This document shows, in pieces, positions 22,945-40,927 of a DNA stretch of 64,000 nucleotides; within the stretch, counting starts at the first letter, position 1, and every line of letters starts with the position of its first letter. A program made the position numbers and the translations under genes. The stretch comes from Cacajao melanocephalus (taxonomy: Eukaryota; Chordata; Mammalia; Primates; Pitheciidae), in NCBI GenBank assembly GCA_963573385.1, contig CAUYLG010065605.1, positions 1 through 64,000 on the forward strand, given 5' to 3'. The notes under the pieces are model-generated. The model ran no database searches. It saw nothing but the letters and a program-made list of their open reading frames with translations, and was not told the DNA's origin.

Positions 22945-23154
22945 GAAGTATAAATGGAACCAAAATAAGCAAACATTTGCTTTTGCCAAAATAAAGGAAG
23001 AAATGCAAACAACAATATAAAACCAGTCATTTTTCCCCAGAACCCAGGCATGTGACAAGTCCCTTCGAGCATGCTTAGAATATATTTGCTTTGTGAATCA
23101 ATGAGTGAGGGAATGAATACTCATCATTATCAAACACAGGCAGACAACTGTCAC

Positions 23155-23330
23155 CATAGTTATCACTTATCGGATACTTACATAATCTTCAGCAACTCCA
23201 TGAAATAGCTGCTGGTGATGCTGCTACTACTACTGTCCACATTAAAAAGATGGAAGACAGAGTAAACAACCGACCCAATAACACACAGCCAAGAAATCAT
23301 GGAGCTAAAACCTTCCATCACAGTCTCTGT
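23155..23330 (-). mobile_element. MIR element
   Basis: Reverse-strand MIR: 'acataatcttcagcaactccatgaaatag', then 'cacattaaaaagatggaagacagag' and 'aacacacagccaagaaatcatggagctaaaacc' match the known order but are diverged. Confidence 0.65.
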
Positions 23331-24282
23331 CTCTATTCTCTATGGAGAGTCAATGACTAATGCTTTGAGGGCATTCTTCCTGAGAGGGGACACCATAGCT
23401 ACGTCTGTCTTGGAAAAACCAGCCCTAAAACCAGCCCCTTTTCCCATTTATATGAACCACCAAAAAAAGCTTCTCTGAAGTCTCACCAAATCAATGATTG
23501 ACTAAAGTGAGGTTTTTTTGTTTTGACTAAGGTGAGACTTGTTTTTTATCTGAAACTAAGCCAAAAGGTCCTTTCTTTCCTAGGCAATGTCATTCGCAAC
23601 ACTATCAATATGCAGCCACTATTCCAGATACACTAGTCTCTCAAAAAACTATGCACTGAGATTAAACAGGATTATTCAACACCCCGCCTTTACTCCTTAT
23701 TGGAACAGTGTTCCTTTCCCTTACCTTTACTCGAGTTCTCATTTGATTCCTACCTTCCCAGGAAACCTCTTGAGTTGATCAGGCATCCACCCCTCACATC
23801 CTTCTTTCCTGTCGGAATTTTCCATTGTGCTTACAACTTACTTCACTGTCATAATAAATCTGTAGAAGAGGTGACTATAAACTGCAGCGTTACCCCAAAG
23901 GCATAGTCAATCTCATGATTTCAGTTAGCACAGGCCGGGAACAGACAGCACCCCACAGGCTAGGGGCAATCATGTTCTTTTGGGGCATGGGCAACATGAG
24001 CCACATGGCAGCCTGGCCATATAGAGGATACCAGGAGCAGTCACACTAACAGGAGATGTGGACCTCCTCATTTGGGCACAGGGCAGACGTAAGTATATTT
24101 TTACCTGCTGGGATCCTTAAAGGCTCTAAAACATACTGGCAGAATGTCATGAGGCCTATAACCACCTGGTTGCATTTTCAAACCATAGGCGAGAAAATGC
24201 AAGAGCTAATGGTCAAACAAGTTCACACTGGCATAATCTGGTAGATCTCAGACTCAAACGGTCCTCACAGATGTATAGGGAT
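23331..24282. other. no recognised repeat
   Basis: Single-copy-looking sequence; short open frames only. Confidence 0.5.
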
Positions 24283-24345
24283 CTCTCTCGCTCACTCTCA
24301 CTCACTCTCTCTCTCTCTTGCTCGCTTGCTTTCACCCTCTCTTTT
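24283..24345 (+). repeat. CT-rich microsatellite
   Basis: Imperfect (CT)n with interspersed 'cgct' and 'cact' units. Confidence 0.85.
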
Positions 24346-24690
24346 CTTTACTGCCTTTACACATGCTGTACTCTGATAGAAAAGGTCTTCCCCGTAGCCC
24401 AAACTAAATATTAGTAAACCTCTAGGTCTCAGTTTAGACATCTCCTATTTTAGGAGGATTTCCCTGGCCCTCAAAGGTAGAGTTAGATTACTCTACTATA
24501 CTCTCTCATCCTTTTGGTACCTAACTGCTTTCTCTATGATTGCCTATGTCCCCCACTAACCTGTAAGCATCATGAGGGTTGGAATGACTCATGTCTATTT
24601 TGTTCCTATTAGTACAGAGCCAACCACACAATGGGTGTTCAGTAAACAATCGCTGAATGAATTAATGAATAAACCAATGAACAAATAAGC
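24346..24690 (+). mobile_element. L2 LINE 3' region
   Basis: 'ggtctcagtttagacatctcctattttaggaggatttccctggcc' and 'cccccactaacctgtaagcatcatgagggttgg…acacaatgggtgttcagtaaacaatcgctgaatgaattaatgaat' follow the L2 3' end in order. Confidence 0.85.
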
Positions 24691-26360
24691 TAGCAAACTA
24701 AGCCCTGACAAAGTCTATGGACCCACAGTAGGTTCATGGCAGAGCCAATTCTATAAGATTTATTTCAAGTGTTTGCTTCCTTGCAGCAGTATAAAGTGCC
24801 AAAGGGCAAAACCATGCAAACCATTACAAGATGCACAGAGAACCTATATCTCCTAGTTCCAAGTTTCTCCACGCAGCCTCTGTAACCAGCTCAGTTATCT
24901 CCCAGTGCTGATCCCACACTCAACCAAGGCAGGATCCACAATGATAGTTCTAACATGACAGTGCAAAACTCTGGTTAGACGAGAAGCAACTCAAAAGCAC
25001 ACAGCTTACAAAAATACTGTCCTTGGGAAACTGAAGATCATTTCTGCTTAGAGTTACAGTTTATACTAAAAGTATAATGACCCTCGTTAGTAAAATACCA
25101 ACATCACTAAAATTTAACTGTGTCTATCAAGGGAGTTGGGATAGAACTAATACAGAACTGTTGATGATGTTTAATATCCATGCTAAAAAAAAATGCTCGG
25201 AAGTTAAAAATTGATATTTAAAATTTTATTTCTCTATGCTCAGTAACAAAACTCTAAAGCTTTCTTAATAGCAGCTGTGAATGACCATCCCTTCCTGGGC
25301 TGAATATTAACTAGGAATGGAAAGAAACTGATATCTATGCTTCTCACTTGCTGAACTTGATTCATACCATTAAGTTAATATGAAACCGGAAGAGACCAGC
25401 AACTGTCACCATGTATTTAGCATAACTTGTTTTTCTTAGTCATGGCTCAATTCCTAGAGGAAATGCCATTTTACCTTTCCAGACTATGAACAAAAAGACA
25501 GGAGATAATACCTGTCACTTCTGATATTCTCCTTGGCGGTCTCCACATCTTCATAGCATACGTTAAATTAGATAAATGAGCTTTTGTTCCCCTAGGTGCC
25601 ATTTGTTATTTGAAATGCTCTTCTGAATTATTCTCATTTCAAGTCCCAAAATCATAACTTAATTCCTAAACCATCAGAAGTAAAATTCAGGCAAGTATAT
25701 ACAACTTTACAGAAATCACTACAAAGCTATACTATATTACTTCACTATATTCAAATTTATGTTAGCATTCTGGCACAAATCATGTGTAGTAAGTCAGACC
25801 TGATTCACTTAATACAAATAGCTGCAACTCTCTTATTTCTGGAAATATTTTCTGCTCAAGATGGAAATAATTTCAAATAGATACGCACTTACGTTTTTAT
25901 TCTGTAAGGATTCACTAAAGTCCTCATAATTAACACATATGTGTCTGTGATGGGTCATTTCATCAGTAGTTGGCTGTCATCTCATTTGCACTATTACCTT
26001 AACAGGATCACTCACCATTTTACTAGTGCTTTTTCTCTATTTGAGGGGGTTATTATCTTCTTAATATTTTCAGAATTCAAAAACAGTGATTCTCACTGTT
26101 CCAGTTATATATATACTCTGGAAGCCTTACAAGATGAAATTCATTTTCCATTTCTTCCAATATTCAAACTTGTTAATTTCTTTTCACAGGCAGAAAAAAA
26201 AGTAGTATATTTTATGTGTTTTATGAATTCCCCCCTTGCCAACTGATATCTTTGCCACTAAAGCTTCAAATTTAGCCCTTAATAATTTAAGTGTAAGTGA
26301 TCTTTCTCCAATTCCTTCTGTAATACAAATACTGTGGTGAGGCAATATATCCCATTACAG
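24691..26360. other. AT-rich DNA, nothing recognised
   Basis: No named mobile element. The 101-codon plus-strand frame at 25941-26246 has no family resemblance. Confidence 0.5.
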
Positions 26361-27775
26361 TCATGCACCACATGATGACATTTCCGTCAAAGATGGACTG
26401 CTTTTTTTACACCACAGTGGTCCGATAAGATTCTAATGGAACTGAGAAAGTCCTATCTCCTAGTGATGTCATAGCCATGCTAAAGTCACAGCACAATGCA
26501 TTACTCACGTATTCTGCTGATGCTGGTGTAAACAAACCTACTGTACTGCCAGTCTTATACAAGTATAGCATATACAATTATGTAAAGTTCATAACACCAG
26601 ATAAGAATAACAAAAGGCAATGTCACTGGTTTACGTATTTACTCTACTAGGATTCTATCATTATTTGAGAGTGCATTCCTCCTTATTAAAATAAACAAAC
26701 AAAAAAGTTAACAGTAAAACAGCCTCAGGCAGGTCCTTCAACAGGTATTCCAGAAGAAGGTATTGTTATCATAGGAGATGGCGGCTCCACCAGTGTTACT
26801 GCCCCTGAAGACGTTCCAGTGGGACAAGATCTGGAGGTGGAAGACAGCGATACTGATGATGCTGACCATGTGCAGGCCTACGCTAATGTGTGAGTATGTA
26901 TTTTAGTTTTTAACAAATATGTTTAAAAAGTAAAAAAATAAAAAATTTCCAAAACAGAAAAACACCTATAGAATAAGGATATAAAAAAGAAAATATAGCT
27001 ATACAGTGTGTTTGCGTTTTAAGATAAATGTTATTACAAAAGAATCAAAAAGTTACAGTTAGGAGGAATAGGTTCAGGTGTTCTATTATACAGTAGGGTG
27101 ACTATAGCTAATAACAATGTATTGTATATTTCAAAATAGCTTAGAAAAGGTGACAGCAACCACCACATAGAAATGATAAGGGTTTGAGGTGATGGATATG
27201 CTAACTACCCTGATTTAATAATTACAAAATACATACATGTATTGAAACATCACACTGCTCCCCAATATGTACAATATGTCAATATGAACAAATCTTAAAA
27301 AAAAGTAAGTTTATAATGTTGAAAAAATTGCAGTAAGCTAAGGTTAAGGTATTATTGAAGAAAGAAAAATATTTTAAAATAAATTTAGTGTAACTTAACC
27401 ATACAGTGTTTATAAAGGTTACAGGACTTTAGATGAAGGTCTAATAATATCCTAGACCTTCACATTCACTTATCACTCACTGAGTCACCCAGAGCAACAT
27501 TCACAGGGTAAAGGACCTATATAGGTATATTTTTCTTAATCTTTTATATGGTATTTTTGCTCTGCCTTTTCTATATTTAGATATGTTTAAATACACAAAT
27601 AATTACCATTGTGTTACAACTGCCTATACGGTTCATTACGGTAACCTGCCGTTCAGGGTTGCAGCCTAGGAGCAATAGGCTATACCGTAACATCTAGATG
27701 TTTGCAAAATGATGAAATCACCTAATGGTGCATTTCTCGGAACACATCCTCATGGTTAAGTGATGCATGACTATA
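26361..27775 (+). mobile_element. Tigger-like (MER2-group) DNA transposon
   Basis: Terminal inverted sequences 'cagtcatgcaccac' (left) and 'gtgatgcatgacta' (right) sit next to TA dinucleotides, as expected for the Tc1/mariner-related Tigger group. The body is collinear with a known human repeat family whose exact name I am not certain of. At 26722-26895 a reading frame of 57 codons plus stop is still open: it starts QPQAGPSTGIPEEGIVI, has the acidic run LEVEDSDTDDAD near its end, and finishes at tga. This looks like the C-terminal tail of an old transposase. The element is interrupted by an L1 3' end. Confidence 0.8.
27062..27302 (+). mobile_element. L1 3'-end insertion inside the Tigger-like element
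   Basis: 'gttaggaggaataggttcagg', 'gggtgactatagctaataacaatgtattgtatatttc', 'gatggatatgctaac' and an A-rich end are typical of L1MA/L1PB-age 3' untranslated sequence. It is 5'-truncated to about 240 bases. Transposon sequence resumes after 27303 ('gtaagtttataatg'). Confidence 0.8.
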
Positions 27776-28019
27776 CTTTAATATGAATTAGGCCTGAGCC
27801 ATAGGGAAAAGAAAGAAAGAGAACTGCTGCACCCAGTACTGAGATAAGAGGGAAGAAGCAGACCATTTACCCATACCTTCAGTTTGCTCTATCCATAACC
27901 AACACCCCAAATGCTAAGTCCTCTCAGATCCTCCAAAGATGTTAATCCATTTAACCATCTGTTTTCAGTTTCTATAACAACCTTCTGTACAAATATCATT
28001 TAACAAGACCTGTGTTTCA

Positions 28020-28195
28020 AGTACACTTCTAATTAATTTAGGTATATGGCTCATCTTCTCCTAACAATCCCATAAAACTTAATGACATTATTCCCATTTT
28101 ACAGCTGAAGGAACTGAGGCTTAAGGAATTTCAGTGACTAAAACAGGAATGGAACTTAGATTAGTTTGACTCTAAAACCTGAACCTCAACTGTAT
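28020..28195 (-). mobile_element. MIR element
   Basis: Reverse-strand MIR with 'cccattttacagctgaaggaactgaggcttaagg' and a degenerate accession-side match up to 'ctaaaacctgaacc'. Confidence 0.8.
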
Positions 28196-28633
28196 TTCTG
28201 CATTTAGGGCTAAACAGCTTCAGTCACAGTTCTCAAAATACTAATGAATTTAAGTATTCTAAATTCCTACTAAGGTATATTCTTTCATGCAGGATTGATT
28301 TGTATGAGCCCTTATTCACACATGCTGTCATGACACAGACTAGCCAGTGCACTACTTGATTTCTTATGAAGGAAAAACTCCATCTATTAGAAACTCTATT
28401 TTATGAGTCCCAAAGGGGGAAACATTTCTAGGGAAGAAGATAGTCACTTCTTCCATGACTATCCCTACTTTTCCCAACTAGGTTTCTTAACTGTAATTAG
28501 ACTTTCTTGTGTCCTATTCATTTTGGCCAACAGAAATGAAATTTCTCTAGCCTTGAATTCTCTGTTGCCCTGGGCACTCTCCAGCCCTTCTCTCTGTCCA
28601 TATACCATTCACAATATTTCTAATTTGCTCACT

Positions 28634-28726
28634 TCAAATTGGGCTGTGCAGTTCAGAAACAGGAGAGTTGTTTAGAGAGTGACAACTCAGATAAAGGTTC
28701 ATAAGGTCAGGCTTACTTTTTCTTAT
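28634..28726 (-). CDS. possible terminal coding exon, unnamed
   Basis: On the minus strand a strong acceptor (tttttctcccttttgacag) is followed by 30 open codons starting IRKSKPDLMNLYLSC and ending at tga (28634-28636). It would accept an upstream exon ending on a codon boundary, as the candidate at 35899 does. I see no clear poly-A signal close downstream and recognise no protein family. It could easily be a chance frame. Confidence 0.15.
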   Translation of the reverse strand: MRKSKPDLMNLYLSCHSLNNSPVSELHSPI

Positions 28727-30270
<1,544 letters not shown>

Positions 30271-30720
30271 CTTTTAAACAATTTAAAAGTTTAGTAAATA
30301 AAGCACTATAATCTCTATATTATGCTAAAGAAAATTAAATCGCTGATATTTCTTTAAGCACAATAACAACAACAAAAACACCCCTGTATTTTACCAGTAT
30401 TTCACTTTATTAAAATCTCTCCTCAAATTTCATTCATTCAAAGATACTGAATGTCTAGGCCACACGTGAAAGTAATATCAATTCATATTTTTTCACATGT
30501 AAATCTATTTAAAAATGCATTCCTCTATTATAAGTGTTAATACTTATGCTAGTAGCTTTTCATCTACATGGGAAATATTTAATGTTGGTGTCAGTGGGAG
30601 AAAGGCAGTTATAAGCCATCGACATCACAGCCAGATTACTTGGAAAAGAAAATCAACCAGGGTTTCCATTTATTTCTAAGCCAATAATGAGCATCAATCT
30701 ACCAAGTGGCACCTGCCTTC

Positions 30721-34709
<3,989 letters not shown>

Positions 34710-34870
34710 CTCTAATTAGGCTGTTTGATTCTCGTAATCCAGAGCTATAAAATGGGGGTGATACTATTTCCTAATGCAAAGAGTAGCTAGAAATACTAAA
34801 TTAGATAATATATGCAAAATGTTTATAACATAGCTTTAACTCACCACTAGGGCTCAATAATTTTAGCTCC
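34710..34870 (+). mobile_element. MIR fragment
   Basis: 'ataaaatgggggtgatactatttcc…agatgctaaattagataatatatgcaaaatg…cactagggctcaataa'-type order (as seen at 34746-34862) matches the MIR tail. Confidence 0.6.
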
Positions 34871-35898
34871 TCTTATTTATTTGAGTTGATTGTGACCTTT
34901 TGCAATACATATGTAAATTTCAAGACTCAGAATGTACCCTTAGATAATTAGTTCCATGTCATATTATCCTAATATGCCCAGACCTCAGAACATTTAAAAA
35001 CTTTTACTTTTTTGTATATAATATAAAACAAAAGGATTCAAGACATATGTTCATTACTATTTCTACGGACAAATAGGAAACGACATTAATGTTTGCAAAA
35101 TCCAGTGTTTGCATGGCGTCAAACATTTAGTTGCAAACTGGATGTGAGCAACGCAAGCAAAATCATTAGGATTGCATCAGTAATCTGACTCCTTATGGCT
35201 TCAAGTGATGGTTTTCCTGGTGTTTGCCATGAAAATGAGTATTGATAATGCTGATCCATTGAGGAGCATGTGTTCAGTTTCAATGTGTTCCAACTAATTT
35301 AATCATGCTGTTTGGGAAAGACTTTGAGCTGTCTTAGGAACATTCAAATACCAGGGTATCTTAGAATATGCTAATACATTTAAATTATAGAGGGGTTTCC
35401 TGATTGCATTAGAAATGCACCCATCTTCCCCTTCTCTTCTTCGCAGAGGGCATACCACTAGCTTTCTCACAACCAAATGTGAACTTCTCCAGGGCTGGTG
35501 TTGCTAATTATATTTTGCAGAGCAACTGGTTTCTCTCTTAGTAGTTATTCAACATCCATCAAATAAAATAATATCTGAAATATGTATACCACACATACAT
35601 ATATTTCATCCAACTCCCAAGTAAGGACACATGTGGATAATTCCCAGAAATGGGTTTAGTGGAAAGCATCTAGAAGACTGAGAAGAAACTAGAAGAAAAA
35701 CAGAAATTTCAGAAATATCAAAGCCATTTGAAAAAGCTTACACTTTCATTTTTAGAGAAAGGAGGAAACAAAAACATGAGATCTAAGTATTACTTAGAAG
35801 AAAAAATATCTAGTCTCTTGCAGTGTAGTACACTATAAAGTTCACACAAAATGCTGGCAAGATTGCAAATGTGTCAGCAGAGGCCTCCTTCCTCTCAC
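34871..35898. other. no recognised repeat
   Basis: AT-rich sequence without a named element; possible very old L2 remnant around 35470-35560 not firm enough to call. Confidence 0.45.
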
Positions 35899-35983
35899 CC
35901 AAACTATGACAAGTATTTCCTGCAGAAGCTCCAAAGCCCATGATGAAATTTCTCTAACATTTACATCTGTAATGGTTTTTCTT
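35899..35983 (-). CDS. possible internal coding exon, unnamed
   Basis: 85 bases on the minus strand between a very strong acceptor (ttttttcttctctctag) and a fair donor (TTTGG|gtgagag). Only one frame is open and it gives RKTITDVNVREISS then WALELLQEILVIVW, which reads as a charged segment followed by an amphipathic helix. One base completes the incoming codon and the exon ends on a codon boundary. That phase fits the candidate at 42005 upstream and the one at 28726 downstream. No family recognised; chance remains possible. Confidence 0.3.
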
Positions 35984-36614
35984 CTAGAGAGAAGAAAAAA
36001 TATAAGGACATGAAATTTTTGACAGCCTTTGTGATGTTCAGTAAGGTGGAAGTATGTTTGCAAACTCTAAACCTGACTGACTTGTTGTAGCACCTTTTCT
36101 GACAGGCAACGTTAAACAAATGTCTCACATAGGAGGCTCCTCTGATATGTGTGCTTGGGTTTGGGGAGGAGAAGAGAGGAGAAGCTTCATATGCTGTCAT
36201 AAGAAATTAATGGTCTAACTTAAGGAGTTTACAGACTATCATTTTTAATCAAACACAGGCAGCCTGCTGTTAACATAAAGCACTAAAGATTGCAAAACAA
36301 GAGACCTTCTTTCTCTGCTTCAGCCTCAACTTTATAACAACCTAAATTAGAAGTCCTCTTTAAATAACTCTACCACAAAATACATTTGGAAGTGCATATT
36401 TGTAATTTGTCTATTTGGATATCAAAAGTAACTCCAAGAGGAAACACTGGATGCAATTCTGTTTTAGAGGGCAATGGTCTGAAGGCACACAGGAGCACAA
36501 AACCTGAACCATGAATTGTGTGTGGTTTCCTAACAACCAGTTGTCTGTTCTCGATATCCTGGTTCTGACAGTGAGAACTATATGACTTTAATTTCCAAGA
36601 AAAAGTCATATTAT

Positions 36615-36850
36615 TGATTCACTCACCAAATATTTACTGAGAATCTAGTGTGTGCTAAAAATCATTCAAGTTCTAGGTATGCAAAGCCAATAAAAAAAAA
36701 AAGATCCCTAGCATCTTCTTTATAAGGGAGAAACATATGAGAACAATAACTCAGGAAATAATTTGCTAGATCCCACAAGAGCAGAGGAAAAAGAAAGGAA
36801 CGACTGAGAGAAAAGGAGAAGGAAGAGAGGTGGCAGAAGGCTCCCAAGAA
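36615..36850 (-). mobile_element. L2 fragment
   Basis: 'attcactcaccaaatatttactgagaatctagtgtgtgctaaaa…ttctaggtatgcaaagccaat' is the reversed L2 3' end; the match fades into purine-rich sequence after about 36780. Confidence 0.75.
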
Positions 36851-37111
36851 AAGATGTTGCTGAGGGATGAGCACAAATTCACCAGGTGAAGGAGGAGGAA
36901 AAGGGCATCAGGTAGAGAGAAAGAAAACACAAAGATGAAAGGGATACAGCTATGACCAAGCACTGTGGCTTGCCAAACTTTACATGGTTTGCACTACAGG
37001 AAATACAGAAAAATGAAGGAAATGATGCTTAAAAGAGAGTTCTACAATCCCAGCTTTCTCATGTACTTACTAAACGAAAAGACTCTGAGGGCCTAGGTGT
37101 GTGCGGGCTGT

Positions 37112-37126
37112 GGGGGGGTGGGGGGG
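37112..37126 (+). repeat. G-run, potential G-quadruplex
   Basis: Seven G, one T and seven G in a row. This fits the four-run G3N1 pattern (ggg g ggg t ggg g ggg), which allows a compact intramolecular quadruplex. Confidence 0.85.
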
Positions 37127-37234
37127 CACCACATGGAGGTGGCTTAGATCCCTGAACCACCTTGTGGTGCATCCCATGGAGTACCTCGGAATGGCTCTCT
37201 TCATGCCCAGGCTTCAGATCCAACACAGTGCAGA

Positions 37235-37442
37235 AACATAGGATTTAGAATCAGATTCACAGGTTTTAAGTTTTGCCTCTAATACCATGTCACTTTAAAC
37301 AAGAAAGTGAATGTCCAAACCTTAACTATAGAACAGAAATAATAGGACTCCTTCAAGCTATTTCTTAGGGTTGGTACGAGGACCAAAGAAGACAATATAT
37401 TTTCAAGTATTTTGCAAATTGTTTTTAAATGTTAGCCATTAA
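37235..37442 (+). mobile_element. MIR element
   Basis: 'gaatcagattcacagg…aagttttgcctctaataccatgtcactttaaac' and 'ttagggttggtacgaggacca' follow the MIR order from head to tail. Confidence 0.65.
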
Positions 37443-38394
37443 TGCTATTATATACTTTACCTATTTAAATAAACATCATAATCATAGGAATAAAGTTATA
37501 ACAGATCTAACCATGGGAACTGCAGTCACTCAACTACAAAATTTAAATACAACGGGAATAATTGCATCCCAAGGTGGCAGGGGCCAAGTGATGGCACGCA
37601 ATCATCAAAGGCAAGGTGGGCATAGCTACCTTGGACAGCAGGGGCAGAGCAGCAATCAGACTAGTTTGATTTCTGCAGCGCTCTGGCATTGGCTAATTCA
37701 TCACAGTGTTCCTAGAAATGAAAATGACAGGAAGCCTACTGCATTCCTATTTAATTTACATAAGTAGAAAACTTCTAGGTCAAATGGACAAAAGACTAAT
37801 TTGAATTATAAAAACAGAGAATCGCAGCCCCTCAATCAATTTTCAGACTTGAGCTAGTTTACAGACCCAGAACCCCTTGAATGAAGGGGAGTCCAGGTCC
37901 CCCTGAGGAAGGACCCCACTGCATTACTGACAATTTATGCAGTGAATCTTTCTCCCATCCTTCCCCAAGGAGACAGCTGGCATTTCACCAGGGTAACTGT
38001 GCACTGGGGAAAGGGTCATGAGCAGTAAAGGAAGTAGTCATCGATACCAGCTATGACCACGTGACCAGCTGCAGAACCGAGGACTGTAATTATCACGAGT
38101 ATTTCCTCCTTCTTTTGTTAAAAACATGTTTGTGTATGTATATACTTACATTAAGAAAATGTCTTCATTTTATTTCGTTTTTCCTTCATGACTTAAGATT
38201 TATTGACTTCACATCAGCATTTAAGTATTGTTAACTTTATGTAATAGCATTTGGGTTGAGGATTAGTGGGTTTCCAGTTGTACAAAGGATAGTTGTATTA
38301 TGTTAGCATAATTATGACCTTATTATTGTCTTTATTTTAAGATTATGTATGATCTTAGGATGTGTACGCGTTCAAGTTGACGAGGGACAGACTT
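37443..38394. other. no recognised repeat
   Basis: A 112-codon plus-strand frame (37429-37767) overlaps the left end; it is glutamine- and glycine-containing but unlike any family I know and lacks clear splice or start context. Confidence 0.45.
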
Positions 38395-38820
38395 GTGATG
38401 GTTAATACTGAGTATGAACTTGACTGGATTGAAGGATACAAAGCAGTGATCCTGCATATGTCTGTGAGGGTGCTGCCAAAGGAGATTAACTTTTGAGTTA
38501 GTGGGCTGGGAAAGGAAGACGCACCCTTAATTTCGGTGGGCATATTCTAATTAGCTGCCAGTGCAGCTAGAATACAGCAGGCAGAAAAATGTGAAAAGAG
38601 AGACAGCCTAGCCTCCCAGCCTACAACTTCCTCCTGCGCTAGATGCTTCCTGCTGTCAAACATCGGACTCCAAGTTCTTCAGTTTTGGAACTTGGACTGG
38701 CTCTCCTTGCTCCCCAGCCTGCAGACGGCCTATTGTGGGATCTTGTGATCATGTGAGATAATAATAAACTTGCCGTTATCTATTCCATTAGTTCTGTTCC
38801 TCTAGAGAGCCCTAACACAC
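38395..38820 (+). mobile_element. solitary LTR of an ERVL-type (class III) retroelement
   Basis: About 425 bases begin 'tgtgatggttaatactgag' and end near 'gttcctctagagagccctaacaca', the TG…CA form of an LTR. 'ataataataaact' near the 3' part is a likely old polyadenylation signal. No internal retroviral genes are present on either side, so it is a solo LTR left after recombination. I do not see a clean 5-bp target-site duplication; the subfamily is uncertain. Confidence 0.8.
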
Positions 38821-38929
38821 CAAATAACATCTGTGTTCTTTGTTGAGTCATCTCAAGACAGTCTGCCAAGTGTTACAATAAAAATATGCCAAAATCACAA
38901 TAATTTCTTAAAAGGAGACAGTGATCCAC

Positions 38930-39560
38930 TTACATTATGTAAGGGTGGGTGGGAGTAGCCACAGGAAAAAGTTGTAAGGAAAGGGGATACATGAGCTGAT
39001 TCCTGAAGAATCAAATGTCTTTCAGATAATGAAGGAGGTCAAAGGTCGGTGTTGGTAGATACATTTTTGGTAGAAAGAAAGATTTTGAAAATAGCATGAA
39101 AGACCTGATAAAAAAAGGGTTCGTGGCTCTGAAGAGTACAAGGTGGGCCTGAGAGCAGTGTGCATAAAGTCAGAAAGGCAGGCCTTCTATTCTACAACAA
39201 GGAATGCCACTTCAAGGGCTGGGGATAAGAAATCACAACGAAGGAGGGGAGTGACATGATCACTCTGGGGGAAGTGCAGAAGATGGATTAAAGAGGTTTA
39301 GGTTTGGAGTAGCAGAAATCAATTCGGAAGCTGAGTGACTACAGCAATGGCAACAAGTATGGGAAGAAGGGAATGGATAAATTTGAGACCTGTTTATAAA
39401 GTAGAACTGGGAGAAATTAGCAACACTAGATGTGTGGGCTAAGAGGGACAAGGGTCTTCTAAGTAGGACTTCAAGATTTTTTGATCTGGATTCCAAAGAG
39501 GATGGAGGGAAGTGGGATGAAGACCGGTGGTGAAACTGCCTCTGAAAAAGGAAAGGCATG
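38930..39560 (-). mobile_element. antisense L2 LINE
   Basis: 'gctgattcctgaagaatcaaatg', 'ggagtgacatgatcactctggg', 'gaagctgagtgactacagcaatggcaacaag' and 'acttcaagattttttgatctgg' match the reversed L2 body in order. The 111-codon minus-strand frame here is part of this copy and not a gene. Confidence 0.85.
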
Positions 39561-39694
39561 AAAAGAGATGCACCTCTACAACAGATAATCTTCAAAGTGT
39601 AAAAAAGGAAACTGGAAGAAATTTAGCACCAGTGGAAGGATGGGATCCCTTGTCACAGATTTTCTGTTTTTCCCAAATTACCACAATAACCTCG

Positions 39695-39790
39695 TTAGGA
39701 ACATAGCCTCCACAAAGCCAAGGACAGCGTCTGGCACACAATAACCACTCAGCGAATATTTGCTGGAAAAAAAAGAATGAATGAAAAATA
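39695..39790 (+). mobile_element. L2 3' end
   Basis: 'agccaaggacagcgtctggcacacaataaccactcagcgaatatttgctgg…gaatgaatgaa' is a diverged L2 3' terminus. Confidence 0.75.
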
Positions 39791-40927
39791 ACAGAAAACT
39801 ATGACTAAATTGAAGAATTTTGCCCCAAAATTCAGTTTAAATACTGTCAATTCCCATTGAATGTTGAAGTTGCATCTTTAAAATGAACATGTCAATCAAA
39901 AACGTTAAAAAGAAAATGTAATGAGTTGAGGCTTATAAAGCAGACAGCTCTCCAACGTTCAGAGAAGGAAGTTGGTTTCTTTTTAATCTTCAGTGAAATT
40001 CTCATATCAATTTTCTTAAAAGCTTCAAAGTAAGAAAGAACAGTAGATTCTCTTAGATGCATTTTTGAGCATTGATATACCTCTATCGAGCTGTTCAGCA
40101 TTTCTAATTTCATGCTAAAGAATAAATTAAGTGGCCTGTTTTTGTACAATTTTCTTTACTATTCTTATTTCCACTCTTACACTGAAAGATGTTCTACCAT
40201 TTTTCACTGATGAAAAAAGCAAAAATAAATAGAATATGCAAAAAAAGATACTGATGGCTTCACTAATGTCCACACCTTCAGCACACTGGTCAGAGTAAGA
40301 GAGCTTCAGGGGGTTGGCAAAGCATTGCAGCTGACAGTGATACTAGTGGCCACCAGGAGAGGCTGCAGATGTACTAAAACTTGAAAAACAAGGTGGCTGT
40401 GATAAATGTAACTATACAGAATATGCTCTAATAATCAACTAGCTAAAGTGAAGGCAATGAGTGTGCATGTGATGTATATGTATGTGTGTGTATATATATG
40501 CACTCAGGACAGTATAAAAAGGTTTAAAAGTATCTTTTAAGATGCAATAATTATAATGATTCTGTAGACACACTGAAAGATATTCAATATCCATCCAGTT
40601 TGCCTTATACATTTAAAACTGCCCCACCACTTACCTTCAATTCATTTGCTCATTTACTCAAAACATTTTTAGTGACTGCCCGTTAGGGACCAGAATCATG
40701 TGATTTACAATCAATAAATGTAAATTCCCAACTCACCACAACTATGTTTGAGTCTCTCAACTGGGTCCATACCTGCTCATGGCTTCCTAGGACAATTCTG
40801 CATCTGGCTCTTGGCTAATCCCTCATGTCAAGCTTCTCTCCTCCTTCTTGGACTGAATTTACTGTCTCCAAAAACTAGCCTACATATTCATGTTGGCTTA
40901 AGAACATGAATTCCGCAGTGTACTATT
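39791..40927. other. mostly unrecognised DNA
   Basis: Contains a (TG/TA)-rich stretch near 40465-40500 and a likely reversed L2 3' scrap at 40635-40715 ('catttactcaaaacatttttagtgactgcccg'). No gene supported. Confidence 0.5.
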
